A DNA stretch of 64,000 bases from NCBI RefSeq assembly GCF_036346615.1, contig NZ_CP107836.1, forward strand, positions 4,588,001-4,652,000, given 5' to 3'. The position numbers were made by a program, and so were the translations under genes. The notes under the pieces are model-generated. The model worked only from the letters and a program-made list of their open reading frames with translations. It was not told the origin of the DNA and ran no database searches. Origin of the DNA: Streptomyces sp. NBC_00523 (GTDB lineage: Bacteria; Actinomycetota; Actinomycetes; Streptomycetales; Streptomycetaceae). Each line of letters opens with the position of its first letter. The stretch's first letter is position 1. This document shows, in pieces, positions 50,770 through 60,152 of the stretch.

Positions 50770-51951
50770 GTGACCGTCGACGACACGACCTCCGGCGATG
50801 GAGCGCAGCAGTCGTCGGACTCCTCGGTGCACGCCACACCGCACCACGAAGTCGACCACACGGCCGAGCCGACCGACGACCCCCTCGCGATCCGGCTGGA
50901 ACAGCTGATCCTGGGCGCCGACCGTCGCTACACGCCGTTCCAGGCGGCCCGCACGGCCGGCGTCTCCATGGACCTGGCCTCCCGCTTCTGGCGGGCCATG
51001 GGCTTCGCGGACATCGGCCAGGCCAAGGCGCTCACCGAGGCCGACGTGCTGGCCCTGCGGCGGCTCTCCGGTCTCGTGGAGGCCGGGCTGCTCAGCGAGC
51101 CGATGGCGATCCAGGTCGCCCGGTCGACCGGGCAGACCACCGCCCGGCTGGCCGAATGGCAGATCGACTCCTTCCTGGAGGGCCTGACCGAGCCCCCCGA
51201 GCCCGGCATGACCCGCACCGAGGTCACGTACCCCCTGGTCGAACTGCTCCTGCCCGAGCTGGAGGAGTTCCTGGTGTACGTGTGGCGGCGCCAGCTCGCC
51301 GCCGCCACGGGCCGGGTCGTGCAGGCGGCCGACGACGACGAGATGGTCGACCGGCGCCTCGCCGTCGGCTTCGCGGACCTGGTCGGCTTCACCCGGCTCA
51401 CCCGCCGCCTGGAGGAGGAGGAGCTCGGCGAGCTGGTCGAGTCCTTCGAGACCACCTGCGCCGACCTGGTCGCGGCGCACGGCGGCCGGCTCATCAAGAC
51501 CCTCGGCGACGAGGTCCTGTTCGCCGCCGACGACGCGGGCACCGCCGCCGAGATCGCGCTGCGCCTGGTCGAGGCGATGACCGTGGACGAGACCATGCCG
51601 GCGCTCCGGGTCGGCATCGCCTTCGGCACGGTCACCACCCGGATGGGCGATGTCTTCGGCACCACGGTGAACCTGGCCAGCCGGCTCACCTCGATAGCGC
51701 CCAAGGACGCGGTGCTGGTCGACGGGGCGTTCGCCAAGGAGCTGACGCGTACGGGCGACGCCCCGGTCTCCGAGGCGCGCGCGGCCGAGGAGGCCGCCGC
51801 GGCGGCGGAGCGGGCCGAGAAGGAGGGCCCGGACGCCGAGGTGGTCCCGGTGCCGAAGTACCGCTACGGGCTCCAGCCGATGTGGCAGCGCCCGGTCCGC
51901 GGCCTCGGCGTGGTCGAACCCTGGCTGCTGGCCCGGCGCGGCGGCTCCTGA
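50770..51951 (+). CDS. cya: Class III adenylate cyclase
   Basis: A 393-residue protein. A helical N-terminal half contains RYTPFQAARTAGVSMDLASRFWRAMGF and looks regulatory. The C-terminal class III cyclase domain has VGFADLVGFTRLTRRLEEEELGELVESFE (first metal Asp), GGRLIKTLGDEVLFAADD (adenine lysine and second Asp) and GTTVNLASRLTS (transition-state Asn and Arg). It makes cAMP, needed for germination and development in Streptomyces. GTG 50770 is preferred because GGAGG lies seven bases upstream. A hydrophilic Asp/Ser-rich N-terminus suggests a cytoplasmic enzyme. Confidence 0.94.
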   Translation: MTVDDTTSGDGAQQSSDSSVHATPHHEVDHTAEPTDDPLAIRLEQLILGADRRYTPFQAARTAGVSMDLASRFWRAMGFADIGQAKALTEADVLALRRLSGLVEAGLLSEPMAIQVARSTGQTTARLAEWQIDSFLEGLTEPPEPGMTRTEVTYPLVELLLPELEEFLVYVWRRQLAAATGRVVQAADDDEMVDRRLAVGFADLVGFTRLTRRLEEEELGELVESFETTCADLVAAHGGRLIKTLGDEVLFAADDAGTAAEIALRLVEAMTVDETMPALRVGIAFGTVTTRMGDVFGTTVNLASRLTSIAPKDAVLVDGAFAKELTRTGDAPVSEARAAEEAAAAAERAEKEGPDAEVVPVPKYRYGLQPMWQRPVRGLGVVEPWLLARRGGS

Positions 51952-52027
51952 ATCCGTTCCGCACACCCTTTCGGGGGAGAGCTCTAGGATCCCTTCGGTA
52001 ACGCTCGTTAACCGACAGGGGTGCAGC

Positions 52028-52840
52028 ATGACCGTCACGTCCGAGCAGCGGTACGGGGAGTTCGTCGTCGTCCGGGGTCACGAGGGCCTCGATCACGTCG
52101 CCGAGCTGGTTCTCGACCGGCCGAAGGCCATGAACGCGGTGTCCACGGACATGGCCCGCTCGATCGCCGCCGCCTGCGACGCGCTCGCCACGGACCGGGA
52201 CGTACGCGTCACCGTCCTGACCTCCAGCCATGAGCGGGCCTTCTGCGTGGGCGCGGACCTCAAGGAGCGCAACTCCTTCTCCGACGCCGACCTGGTGCGC
52301 CAGCGGCCCACCGCGCGCGCCGCCTACACCGGTGTGCTCGAACTGCCGATGCCGACGATCGCCGCCGTGCACGGCTTCGCCCTGGGCGGCGGCTTCGAGC
52401 TGGCCCTGTCCTGCGACCTGATCGTCGCCGACCCGACCGCCCTGATGGGCCTGCCCGAGGTCTCCGTCGGCGTCATCCCGGGGGGCGGCGGCACCCAGTT
52501 GCTGCCGCGCCGGGTCGGGGCCGCGCGCGCCGCCGAGCTGATCTTCAGCGCCCGCCGGGTGCACGGCCCCGAGGCGCGGGAGCTGGGCCTGGTGGACGAG
52601 CTGGTGGCGGAGGGCGAGGACCGGACCGAGGCGCTGGCCCTGGCCGGCCGGATCGCCGCCCACTCGCCGGTCGGGCTGCGGGCGGCCAAGCGGGCGCTGC
52701 GGCTCGGGCACGGGCTCGACCTGCGGGCCGGGCTCGAAGTCGAGGACTCCGCGTGGCGGTCGGTGGCCTTCTCCGGGGACCGGGTGGAGGGCGTGGCCGC
52801 GTTCAACGAGAAGCGGAAGCCGAACTGGCCGGGGGAGTGA
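52028..52840 (+). CDS. Enoyl-CoA hydratase/isomerase family protein
   Basis: A 270-residue crotonase: AELVLDRPKAMNAVSTDMARSI, RAFCVGADLKER, PTIAAVHGFALGGGFELALSCDLIVADPTALMGLPEVSVGVIPGGGGTQLLPRRVG and VDELVAEGED. The oxyanion-hole segments are intact, and the two acidic positions (Glu in LPEVSVG and another) fit a hydratase. It hydrates trans-2-enoyl-CoA in fatty-acid or branched-chain breakdown. The start ATG 52028 has AGGGGTG before it. It lies 76 bases after cya and might be expressed with it. Confidence 0.93.
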   Translation: MTVTSEQRYGEFVVVRGHEGLDHVAELVLDRPKAMNAVSTDMARSIAAACDALATDRDVRVTVLTSSHERAFCVGADLKERNSFSDADLVRQRPTARAAYTGVLELPMPTIAAVHGFALGGGFELALSCDLIVADPTALMGLPEVSVGVIPGGGGTQLLPRRVGAARAAELIFSARRVHGPEARELGLVDELVAEGEDRTEALALAGRIAAHSPVGLRAAKRALRLGHGLDLRAGLEVEDSAWRSVAFSGDRVEGVAAFNEKRKPNWPGE

Positions 52841-52925
52841 CCCTGAGTGCCCGTTTCCGGGCGGATCGATCACGCTCCGGAGTCGCCGAGTGATCACCGG
52901 GGCCATATCGCCCTAAACTGGCGCA

Positions 52926-54107
52926 ATGGGTGGAGACGACGCACGACTGCGCGCCGTGGTCTCGCTGGCGCAGACGATGGCCGCGGCGCAGACGCCCCGG
53001 GGGTGCTGGCGAGCTGCCGCCCTGGGGGCCTGCGAGGCGCTGGGCGGCAGCTTCGCCGCGCTCTCGGTCTGGGAGCGCGACCGGGGCCGGCTGAGGGTCC
53101 TGGTCAACGCGGGGGAGCGGGCCGAGGGCGAGGAGGAGTTCCCCGAGGAGGAGGTCTACCCGGTCCACCGGTTCCCGGAGATCACCGAGTTCCTGCACGA
53201 GCGGTGGGCCGGGGGCGGCGAGCCGGACGCCTGGGTGGAGACCGCCGAGGGCCCGGTGGACGGCGGCCCGGGACGGCGGGCGGCGGCCGGGGCGCACGGG
53301 TACGGGCCCGGCTACTGCCACCAGCGGGTGGCGGCGCTGCGCCGGCGCGGGCGGGGCTGCTGCGTGGTCGCGCCGATCGTGCTGCACGGGCGGGCCTGGG
53401 GCGAGCTGTACGTGGCACGGCCGGTGGGCGAGGTGGTCTTCGGGCGCGCGGACGCCGACTTCGCGACGGTGCTGGCCGCCGTGGTGGCCGCCGGGCTCGC
53501 CCAGACCGAGCGCCTGGAGGAGGTCCGCAAGCTGGCCTTCACGGACCCGCTGACCGGCCTCGCCAACCGCAGGGCCGTCGATGTGCGGCTGGACGAGGCG
53601 CTGGAGCGGCACCGGGCGGAGGGGGCGGTGGTCAGCCTGGTCGTCTGCGACCTGAACGGGCTGAAGTGGGTCAACGACACCCATGGCCACGCGGTGGGCG
53701 ACCGGCTGCTGGAACGTTTCGGCTCGGTGCTGTCGCGGTGCGGGGCCATACTGCCCGGCGCGCTGGCGGCCCGGCTGGGCGGCGACGAGTTCTGCCTGCT
53801 GGCGGTGGGCCCCGGGGCGGACGAGGTGGTCGCCGTGGCCACCGAGTTGTGCGAGCGGGCGGCCGGGCTTGAGTTCGGCAACGGGGTCGCCTGCGGGATC
53901 GCGTCCACCGGTGACGAGATCGGGCCCGTGGTCTCGGCCCGGCGGCTGTTCCGGCTGGCGGACGCGGCGCAGTACCGGGCGAAGGCGGCCCGCTCGGACC
54001 GCCCGGTGGTGGCGGGGCGCGACGACGAGGTCATCCGGCTGGCGGACTCCCCGCCGAAGTCCCCGCACGACCGCCGCCGCCTGCGCGGCAATCCGCCCGA
54101 GCACTGA
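52926..54107 (+). CDS. GGDEF-domain diguanylate cyclase
   Basis: A 393-residue protein. The N-terminal about 200 residues look like a GAF-type sensor (LRAVVSLAQTMAAAQTP, CCVVAPIVLHGRAWGELYVARP). A GGDEF domain follows, with FTDPLTGLANRRAVDVRLDEAL, NDTHGHAVGDRLLE and the active motif GGDEF at residues 285-289, all intact, so it should make cyclic di-GMP from GTP. The RxxD product-inhibition site five residues before GGDEF is absent (ALAARL), suggesting no feedback through that site. Cyclic di-GMP governs sporulation in Streptomyces. No EAL domain or membrane segment is seen. Confidence 0.92.
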   Translation: MGGDDARLRAVVSLAQTMAAAQTPRGCWRAAALGACEALGGSFAALSVWERDRGRLRVLVNAGERAEGEEEFPEEEVYPVHRFPEITEFLHERWAGGGEPDAWVETAEGPVDGGPGRRAAAGAHGYGPGYCHQRVAALRRRGRGCCVVAPIVLHGRAWGELYVARPVGEVVFGRADADFATVLAAVVAAGLAQTERLEEVRKLAFTDPLTGLANRRAVDVRLDEALERHRAEGAVVSLVVCDLNGLKWVNDTHGHAVGDRLLERFGSVLSRCGAILPGALAARLGGDEFCLLAVGPGADEVVAVATELCERAAGLEFGNGVACGIASTGDEIGPVVSARRLFRLADAAQYRAKAARSDRPVVAGRDDEVIRLADSPPKSPHDRRRLRGNPPEH

Positions 54108-54225
54108 CCCGTACGACCGGCACGCGCGCCGGGGTTCGCACCGGGATGCGCGTCGGGGTTCGCGTAAGGGTTCAACCCGCCGACCACTGGTGACATGAAG
54201 GGTTTCAATCCGTACGCTGCTGAAT

Positions 54226-55776
54226 ATGGATATGCATACAGTCGTGGTGGGGACGTCCGGTACCACCGCTCAGGACGTCATCGCCGTGGCCCGCGGCAAC
54301 GCCCGTGTCGAGCTCTCCGCCGACGCGGTGGCCGCGCTCGCCGCCGCCCGCGAGATCGTGGACGCGCTCGCCGCGAAGCCCGAGCCGGTCTACGGCGTCT
54401 CGACCGGCTTCGGCGCCCTGGCCAGCCGCCACATCAGCCCGGAGCTGCGCGCCCAGCTGCAGCGCAACATCGTCCGCTCGCACGCCGCCGGCATGGGCCC
54501 GTGCGTCGAGCGCGAGGTCGTCCGCGCGCTGATGTTCCTCCGGCTGAAGACGGTCGCCTCCGGCCACACCGGTGTCCGCCCCGGGGTCGCGCAGTCCATG
54601 GCCGACCTGCTGAACGCCGGGATCACCCCCGTCGTCCACGAGTACGGATCGCTCGGCTGCTCCGGCGACCTCGCGCCCCTGTCGCACTGCGCGCTGGCCC
54701 TGATGGGCGAGGGCGACGCGGAGGGCCCCGACGGCACCGTCCGCCCGGCCGGGGAACTCCTCGCCGCGCACGGCATCACCCCGGTCGAGCTGCGCGAGAA
54801 GGAGGGCCTGGCCCTCCTCAACGGCACCGACGGCATGCTCGGCATGCTGATCATGGCCCTCGCCGATCTGCGGACGCTCTACACCTCGGCCGACATCACC
54901 GCCGCCCTCTCCCTGGAGGCCCTGCTCGGCACGGACAAGGTCCTCGCGCCCGAGCTGCACGCCATCCGCCCGCACCCCGGCCAGGGCGCCAGCGCCGACA
55001 ACATGCTGCGGGTGCTCGCGGGCTCGGGCCTCACCGGTCACCACCAGGACGACGCGCCGCGCGTCCAGGACGCCTACTCGGTGCGGTGCGCGCCGCAGGT
55101 CAACGGGGCGGGCCGGGACACCCTCGCGTACGCCGCGACCGTCGCCGACCGCGAGCTGGCGGCCGCCGTGGACAACCCGGTGGTCCTTCCGGACGGCCGG
55201 GTGGAGTCCAACGGCAACTTCCACGGGGCGCCCGTCGCCTACGTCCTCGACTTCCTGGCCATCGCCGCGGCGGACCTGGGCTCGATCACCGAGCGCCGTA
55301 CGGACCGGCTGCTCGACAAGAACCGTTCGCACGGGCTGCCGCCGTTCCTGGCCGACGACGCGGGCGTGGACTCCGGGCTGATGATCGCCCAGTACACCCA
55401 GGCCGCCCTGGTCAGCGAGATGAAGCGGCTCGCCGTCCCGGCCTCCGCCGACTCCATCCCGTCCTCCGCCATGCAGGAGGACCACGTGTCGATGGGCTGG
55501 TCCGCCGCGCGCAAGCTGCGTACCGCCGTCGGCAACCTCGGCCGGATCGTCGCCGTCGAGCTCTACGCGGCAACCCGCGCGGTCGAGCTGCGCGCGCAGC
55601 AGGGGCTGACCCCGGCCCCCGCCACGCGTGCCGTCATCGAGGCGCTGCGGGCCGCCGGTGTCGAGGGCCCCGGCCCCGACCGCTTCCTCTCGCCGGACCT
55701 GGCCGCCGCCGACGCCTTCGTACGGGCGGGCGGGCTGGTCTCCGCCGTGGAGCCGGTCACCGGGCCGCTGGCCTGA
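54226..55776 (+). CDS. hutH: Histidine ammonia-lyase
   Basis: A 516-residue enzyme converting L-histidine to urocanate and ammonia, the first step of histidine use. VYGVSTGFGALASRHI carries the catalytic tyrosine and GSLGCSGDLAPLSH the MIO cofactor triad. The triad is Cys145-Ser146-Gly147 in place of the usual Ala-Ser-Gly, which still permits cyclisation. The rest is normal: LLNGTDGMLGML, QDAYSVRCAPQVNG and GNFHGAPVAYVLDFLAIA. ATG 54226 or ATG 54232 may start translation. In Streptomyces hutH is separated from the other hut genes, as here. Confidence 0.95.
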   Translation: MDMHTVVVGTSGTTAQDVIAVARGNARVELSADAVAALAAAREIVDALAAKPEPVYGVSTGFGALASRHISPELRAQLQRNIVRSHAAGMGPCVEREVVRALMFLRLKTVASGHTGVRPGVAQSMADLLNAGITPVVHEYGSLGCSGDLAPLSHCALALMGEGDAEGPDGTVRPAGELLAAHGITPVELREKEGLALLNGTDGMLGMLIMALADLRTLYTSADITAALSLEALLGTDKVLAPELHAIRPHPGQGASADNMLRVLAGSGLTGHHQDDAPRVQDAYSVRCAPQVNGAGRDTLAYAATVADRELAAAVDNPVVLPDGRVESNGNFHGAPVAYVLDFLAIAAADLGSITERRTDRLLDKNRSHGLPPFLADDAGVDSGLMIAQYTQAALVSEMKRLAVPASADSIPSSAMQEDHVSMGWSAARKLRTAVGNLGRIVAVELYAATRAVELRAQQGLTPAPATRAVIEALRAAGVEGPGPDRFLSPDLAAADAFVRAGGLVSAVEPVTGPLA

Positions 55777-55788
55777 CCGGGGCGGGCC

Positions 55789-56079
55789 TCAGAGCGCGGG
55801 GCGCGGGGCCGGCCGGTGGGAGGAATACGTCACCACACCGGCCCCGATGCCCAGGAAGGCGACACCGCCGAGCACGTACGGGGTGGTGTCGACGCCCGTC
55901 CCCGTCTCGGTGAGAGGGCCGGAGTCCGCGTCCTCGTCCGCCGTCACCGCGTCTGTGGCCACCGTGCCGGGCGCGGTGCCCGTATCGCCCGTGGCATTGG
56001 CCGACGGGACGAACCACAGGGCACAGAGCAGGGTCCCCGCAGCAGCGGCGGTCAGGAGCGGGCGGCGAGCGATGGCCAC
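55789..56079 (-). CDS. Small surface protein with sortase-type sorting signal
   Basis: A 96-residue protein: signal peptide (RRPLLTAAAAGTLLCALWFVPSANA) and a short acidic/Thr-rich mature part. Then comes LTETG followed by a hydrophobic segment (YVLGGVAFLGIGAGVVTY) and a basic tail (SSHRPAPRPAL). LxxTG plus helix plus positive tail is a cell-wall sorting signal, so a class E-like sortase could anchor it. Only about 30 residues would remain on the surface. The function is unknown. Its stop lies 13 bases from the convergent hutH stop. Confidence 0.75.
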   Translation of the reverse strand: MAIARRPLLTAAAAGTLLCALWFVPSANATGDTGTAPGTVATDAVTADEDADSGPLTETGTGVDTTPYVLGGVAFLGIGAGVVTYSSHRPAPRPAL

Positions 56080-56508
56080 GAAACGGATCTCCCTTGCGAC
56101 GGCCGGACGTCCGGCTCGTCCCGATGCTAGGGCCTGTCATTCGCCTCACGCCAGGGCCGCGGTGAACGCATGGGGGTGAGGGGGCCGGGGAATGCGTGCA
56201 CGGCGGGGCGCACCCCGGGCGTCCCGCACAATGGGAGGGAGGGCGACGGCTTCGGCGGCCCGGAGCGGCGGGCCCGACCTGCGGGAACGCAGGCCCTGCC
56301 CGCTCGCGGCGGACCCGAGCCGGTCCGTGTCGCGGACGCGGGAACCACCGCCCCCGGCACGGCGTCGAAGAGTGGTGTTCCCCACACATTCGACGCACGT
56401 GGAACGGGGATCCCGTACAAGGGGTTCTTGGAACATTGACGGGGTTTCGCCGTTGGGCGGCCTTGTTCGGGGTTTTTGGGGATTTCGGCAACGATGGAGA
56501 AGCGTGTG
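56080..56508. other. Intergenic region upstream of the lipoprotein L,D-transpeptidase
   Basis: About 430 bases between the divergent small surface protein and the transpeptidase. It holds the two promoters and G-rich stretches. Chance open frames exist but none has a ribosome-binding site with sensible product. No repeat or RNA gene is recognised. Confidence 0.5.
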
Positions 56509-57759
56509 ATGACGGACAGCAAGCGGCGCAAGGGCCTGATGGCCGCGTCCGCACTGCTCGGCGGCGTACTGGTGCTTTCCGCCTGCGACGACGGCGGCGA
56601 CAAGGGCGGTCCGAGCCCCGAGAGCTCGAAGTCCCAGGCGGCCGACGTCGACAAGGCGGCGGCCCAGGAGACCTCCGAGGCGCAGATAACGATCGCGCCC
56701 AAGAACGGCGCGACCAACGCGAGCATCAACAACGCCGCCAAGGTCAGCGTCGCCAAGGGCAAGCTGACCGAGGTCACCATGACCAGCGCGGACGGCAAGA
56801 GCGTCAAGGGCACCCTCTCCGCCGACGGCACGAGCTGGCAGCCGGACGCCCAGCTGGAGCGCTCGACCACCTACAAGGTCAGCGCCACGGCGAAGGACGC
56901 CAAGGGCCGCGAGGCGCACGAGAACTCCTCCTTCACCACCGTCTCGCCCGACAAGAGCTTCATCGGGAACTTCACCCCCGAGGACGGCTCCACCGTCGGC
57001 GTCGGCATGCCCGTCTCGATCAACTTCAACAAGCCGATCACCGACACCAAGGCCGTCCAGGACGGCATCAAGGTGACGTCCAGCAGCGGTCAGGAGGTCG
57101 TCGGCCACTGGTTCAACAACCAGCGCCTCGACCTGCGCCCCGAGGACTACTGGCAGGCCGGCTCGACCGTCACCCTGAAGCTGTCCCTGGACGGCGTCGA
57201 GGGCGCGGACGGCGTCTACGGCGTCCAGCAGAAGACGGTCACCTTCAAGGTCGGCCGCAACCAGGTCTCCACGGTCGACGCCAAGACCCACATGATGACC
57301 GTCACCCGGGACGGCAAGACGGTCAAGACGATCCCGATCTCCGCGGGCGGGCCCGACAACCCCACGTACAACGGTCAGATGGTGATCTCCGAGAAGTACA
57401 AGGAGACCCGGATGAACGGCGCCACCGTCGGTTTCACGGACGACGACGGCAAGGGCGAGTACGACATCAAGGACGTGCCGCACGCCATGCGGCTGTCCAC
57501 GTCTGGCACCTTCATCCACGGCAACTACTGGGGCAAGGGCATCTTCGGCAAGGTCAACACCAGCCACGGCTGCGTCGGCCTGGAGGACGCCAAGGGCGCC
57601 GGTGACCCCAACACGGCCGCCGCGTGGTTCTACAACAACTCCATGGTCGGTGACGTCGTCGTCGTCAAGAACTCCCCGGACAAGACGATCCAGCCCTCCA
57701 ACGGCCTGAACGGCTGGAACCTCAGCTGGGCCGAGTGGACGGCGGGCTCCACCGCCTGA
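56509..57759 (+). CDS. Lipoprotein L,D-transpeptidase with Ig-like domains
   Basis: A 416-residue exported protein with a lipobox around VLVLSAC (about Cys23). Two Ig-like beta domains (ITIAPKNGATNASINNAAKVSVAKG... and FTPEDGSTVGVGMPVSINFNKPI...) precede the YkuD domain. Its catalytic segment is SGTFIHGNYWGKGIFGKVNTSHGCVGLEDA (His and Cys), followed by a Trp-containing C-terminal cap (NGLNGWNLSWAEWTAG). This is the LdtMt2-like architecture, making 3-3 peptidoglycan cross-links at the outer membrane face. GGAGA at 56497-56501 is spaced seven bases from ATG 56509; GTG 56506 is an alternative. Confidence 0.93.
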   Translation: MTDSKRRKGLMAASALLGGVLVLSACDDGGDKGGPSPESSKSQAADVDKAAAQETSEAQITIAPKNGATNASINNAAKVSVAKGKLTEVTMTSADGKSVKGTLSADGTSWQPDAQLERSTTYKVSATAKDAKGREAHENSSFTTVSPDKSFIGNFTPEDGSTVGVGMPVSINFNKPITDTKAVQDGIKVTSSSGQEVVGHWFNNQRLDLRPEDYWQAGSTVTLKLSLDGVEGADGVYGVQQKTVTFKVGRNQVSTVDAKTHMMTVTRDGKTVKTIPISAGGPDNPTYNGQMVISEKYKETRMNGATVGFTDDDGKGEYDIKDVPHAMRLSTSGTFIHGNYWGKGIFGKVNTSHGCVGLEDAKGAGDPNTAAAWFYNNSMVGDVVVVKNSPDKTIQPSNGLNGWNLSWAEWTAGSTA

Positions 57760-57786
57760 CCGGTCCGTCCGGCCGAACCCCACCCC

Positions 57787-57838
57787 GTACGCCCGAAGGC
57801 GGCGGCACCCCATCCGGTGCCGCCGCCTTCGGCGTACA
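57787..57838 (+). terminator. Long terminator hairpin after the transpeptidase gene
   Basis: CCGAAGGCGGCGGCACC (57793-57809) pairs with GGTGCCGCCGCCTTCGG (57816-57832), and outer bases GTAC at both ends extend the stem. It lies 27 bases after the stop codon. Confidence 0.85.
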
Positions 57839-57905
57839 CACTGTTCTCATCCGGCTCTCAGGGTGGCCTTAACCCACCATCACGAGCCCTTCCTAGCCTC
57901 GCGCC

Positions 57906-59372
57906 ATGTTCTTCACCTACCTCCGGCGCGAGCTGCGCCGCCGCAGAAAGGCGGCGCTCGTCGTCGCCTCCGGGCTCGCCCTCGGCATTGCGCTGGTCAT
58001 CGTCGTCAGCTCCGTCTCCTCGGGCATGAGCAAGGCCCAGGACAAGGTCCTCGAATCGCTGTACGGGCTCGGCACCGACATGACCGTCACCAAGGCGGCC
58101 GCGGCGCCGGGGTCGGGCTCCACCGGCCGCCCCAAATTCGAGTTCGACGCCAAGGACAGCGACGACGACGCGACCCAGAGCACCGACCGGGTCATGGTCC
58201 AGGGCTTCCAGACCCTGGCCTCCTCCACCGTCACCAAGGTCGGCGCGCAGGACGGCGTCGCCGGTGCGGTCGGCGGGCTGAGCCTGTCCGTCATGAAGGT
58301 CGACGGGCAGTTCAAGCGCGGCGAGTTCAAGCAGGAGGGCGGTACGAGCCAGGGCGGCGGACGCGGGCCCGGCGGGGGCGGGAACAGCCAGCCGCAGGGC
58401 GAGGTCAGGGGCGGCGGCGCCTCCTTCGACGTCAACTCCTACACGGTGTACGGAACCGACGTCACCCAGCAGGACCTCGGCCCGCTCACCTCTTCGAAGA
58501 TCACCTCCGGCCGTACGTTCAAGACGACCGAGACCAACGCCAAGGTGGCCGTGGCCGACTCCGCGTACGCCAAGGAGAAGAGCCTCGCCACCGGCAAGAC
58601 CGTGACCATCCACGGCACCAAGTTCACGATCATCGGCGTCTCGACGGCGGACAGCGGTGACGCGGCCGCCAACCTCTACATCCCGCTCCAGCAGGCGCAG
58701 ACCCTGTCCGACTCCAAGGACAAGGTCACCACGGTCTACGTCAAGGCCGCGGACTCGCAGCAGATCGACGGCGTCAAGTCGGCCATCCAGAAGAACATCT
58801 CCGGCACCACCGTCACCACCTCCGCCGACCTCGCGGACACCGTCTCCGGCTCCCTGTCCACCGCGTCCGACCTGGCCGCAGGCGTCGGCAAGTGGCTGTC
58901 CTTCGCGGTCCTGGCCGCCGCGTTCCTGGTCGCCGGGCTCCTCACCTCCTCCGCCGTCAGCCGCCGGGTGCGCGAGTTCGGCACGCTGAAGGCCCTCGGC
59001 TGGAAGAGCGGCCGGGTCACCCGCCAGGTCGTCGGCGAGGCCCTGGTCAACGGCCTCATCGGCGGCGTGCTCGGCATCGCCGTCGGCCTGGCCGGCGCCT
59101 ACGCGGTCACCGCCGTCAGCCCCACGCTCACCGCCGAGCTCGGCTCCTCCGGCGGCGGGGCGCGCGGCGGGATGATGGGCGGCGGCGGGCCCGGCTTCGG
59201 CCGGCAGAGCGCGTCCAAGGCCCTCGACATCGCGCTCACCGCGCCCGTCTCCCTCTCCGTCATCCTCACCGCCGTCGGCCTCGCCGTGGCGGGCGGGCTG
59301 ATCGCGGGCGCCTTCGGCGGCTGGCGCGCTTCCCGGCTGCGCCCGGCGGACGCGCTCCGCCGCGTCGAGTAG
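57906..59372 (+). CDS. FtsX/MacB-like ABC transporter permease
   Basis: A 488-residue protein. It has one N-terminal helix (RRRRKAALVVASGLALGIALVIVVSSVSSGMS), a periplasmic-side domain of about 290 residues with a Gly-rich stretch (GGGRGPGGGGNSQPQGEVRGGG), then three helices in the C-terminal FtsX domain (WLSFAVLAAAFLVAGLLTSSAVSRRVREFGTLKALGWKSGRV...). This is the MacB/LolC topology, which uses mechanotransmission to move lipids, peptides or proteins rather than importing. It is coupled to the ATPase gene 35 bases downstream. The start ATG 57906 has no strong ribosome-binding site. Confidence 0.92.
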   Translation: MFFTYLRRELRRRRKAALVVASGLALGIALVIVVSSVSSGMSKAQDKVLESLYGLGTDMTVTKAAAAPGSGSTGRPKFEFDAKDSDDDATQSTDRVMVQGFQTLASSTVTKVGAQDGVAGAVGGLSLSVMKVDGQFKRGEFKQEGGTSQGGGRGPGGGGNSQPQGEVRGGGASFDVNSYTVYGTDVTQQDLGPLTSSKITSGRTFKTTETNAKVAVADSAYAKEKSLATGKTVTIHGTKFTIIGVSTADSGDAAANLYIPLQQAQTLSDSKDKVTTVYVKAADSQQIDGVKSAIQKNISGTTVTTSADLADTVSGSLSTASDLAAGVGKWLSFAVLAAAFLVAGLLTSSAVSRRVREFGTLKALGWKSGRVTRQVVGEALVNGLIGGVLGIAVGLAGAYAVTAVSPTLTAELGSSGGGARGGMMGGGGPGFGRQSASKALDIALTAPVSLSVILTAVGLAVAGGLIAGAFGGWRASRLRPADALRRVE

Positions 59373-59407
59373 CAGCCCGGACCCCACACCCCGTCAGGAG
59401 AGCACCC

Positions 59408-60091
59408 ATGTACACCCTTCAAGGCGTCACCAAGCAGTACCAGCGCGGCAAGTCCACCGTGCACGCCCTCGCCGGCGTCGACCTCACCATCGAGGACGGC
59501 GGCCGCCTGGTCATCCAGGGCCCCACCGGCGGCGGCAAGTCCACCCTGCTCCAGATGCTCGGCGGCCTTGACCGGCCCACCGCCGGGAGCATCGAGCTCG
59601 ACGGCATGGACCTGGCCAAGCTCAGCGAGGCCAAGCTCACCAAGGTGCGCGCCGAGAACATCGGCTTCGTCTTCCAGAGCTTCAACCTCATCCCGACGCT
59701 CACCGCCCAGGAGAACGTCGAGACCGCCCTCGTGCCCCTCGGCGTCAAGGCGTCCGAGCGGCGCAGAAGAGCCGCCGAGGCGCTGGAATCCGTCGGGCTC
59801 GGCGAGCGTCTGAGCCATGTGCCCGGCGAGATGTCCGGCGGCCAGCAGCAGCGCGTCGCCATCGCCCGGGCCCTGGTCAAGCGGCCCAAGGTGCTCCTCG
59901 CGGACGAGCCGACCGGCAACCTGGACGAGTCCATGCGCGACGAGATCATGGAGGTCCTGGAGACCCTGTGGAAGGAGCACGGGCTCACCTTCGTCATGGT
60001 CACCCACGACAGCGCCATCGCCCGCCGCGCCCCGCGCCTGGCCACCATCCGCAAGGGCAAGGTCACCATCACGGAGAACGCCCCGGCCTGA
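59408..60091 (+). CDS. ABC transporter ATPase (LolD/MacB type)
   Basis: A 227-residue ATPase: Walker A GPTGGGKST, Q-loop FVFQSFNLIPTLTAQENV, signature MSGGQQQRVAIARAL, Walker B VLLADEPTGNLD and H-loop VMVTHD. The third Walker A position has Thr (GPTGGGKST), which is common in this subfamily. It pairs with the preceding permease. Length is typical. ATG 59408 follows AGGAGAG. The cargo is not predictable from sequence. Confidence 0.93.
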   Translation: MYTLQGVTKQYQRGKSTVHALAGVDLTIEDGGRLVIQGPTGGGKSTLLQMLGGLDRPTAGSIELDGMDLAKLSEAKLTKVRAENIGFVFQSFNLIPTLTAQENVETALVPLGVKASERRRRAAEALESVGLGERLSHVPGEMSGGQQQRVAIARALVKRPKVLLADEPTGNLDESMRDEIMEVLETLWKEHGLTFVMVTHDSAIARRAPRLATIRKGKVTITENAPA

Positions 60092-60114
60092 CCCGCCCTC
60101 CCGCCCCGTCCCCG

Positions 60115-60151
60115 ACCGCCGCCGGCGGGCCTTCGTGCCCCCGGCGGCGGT
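60115..60151. terminator. Bidirectional hairpin
   Basis: ACCGCCGCCGG (60115-60125) pairs with CCGGCGGCGGT (60141-60151). It lies between the ATPase gene and the convergent RDD gene, touching the stop codon of the latter. Confidence 0.65.
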
Positions 60152-60152
60152 G

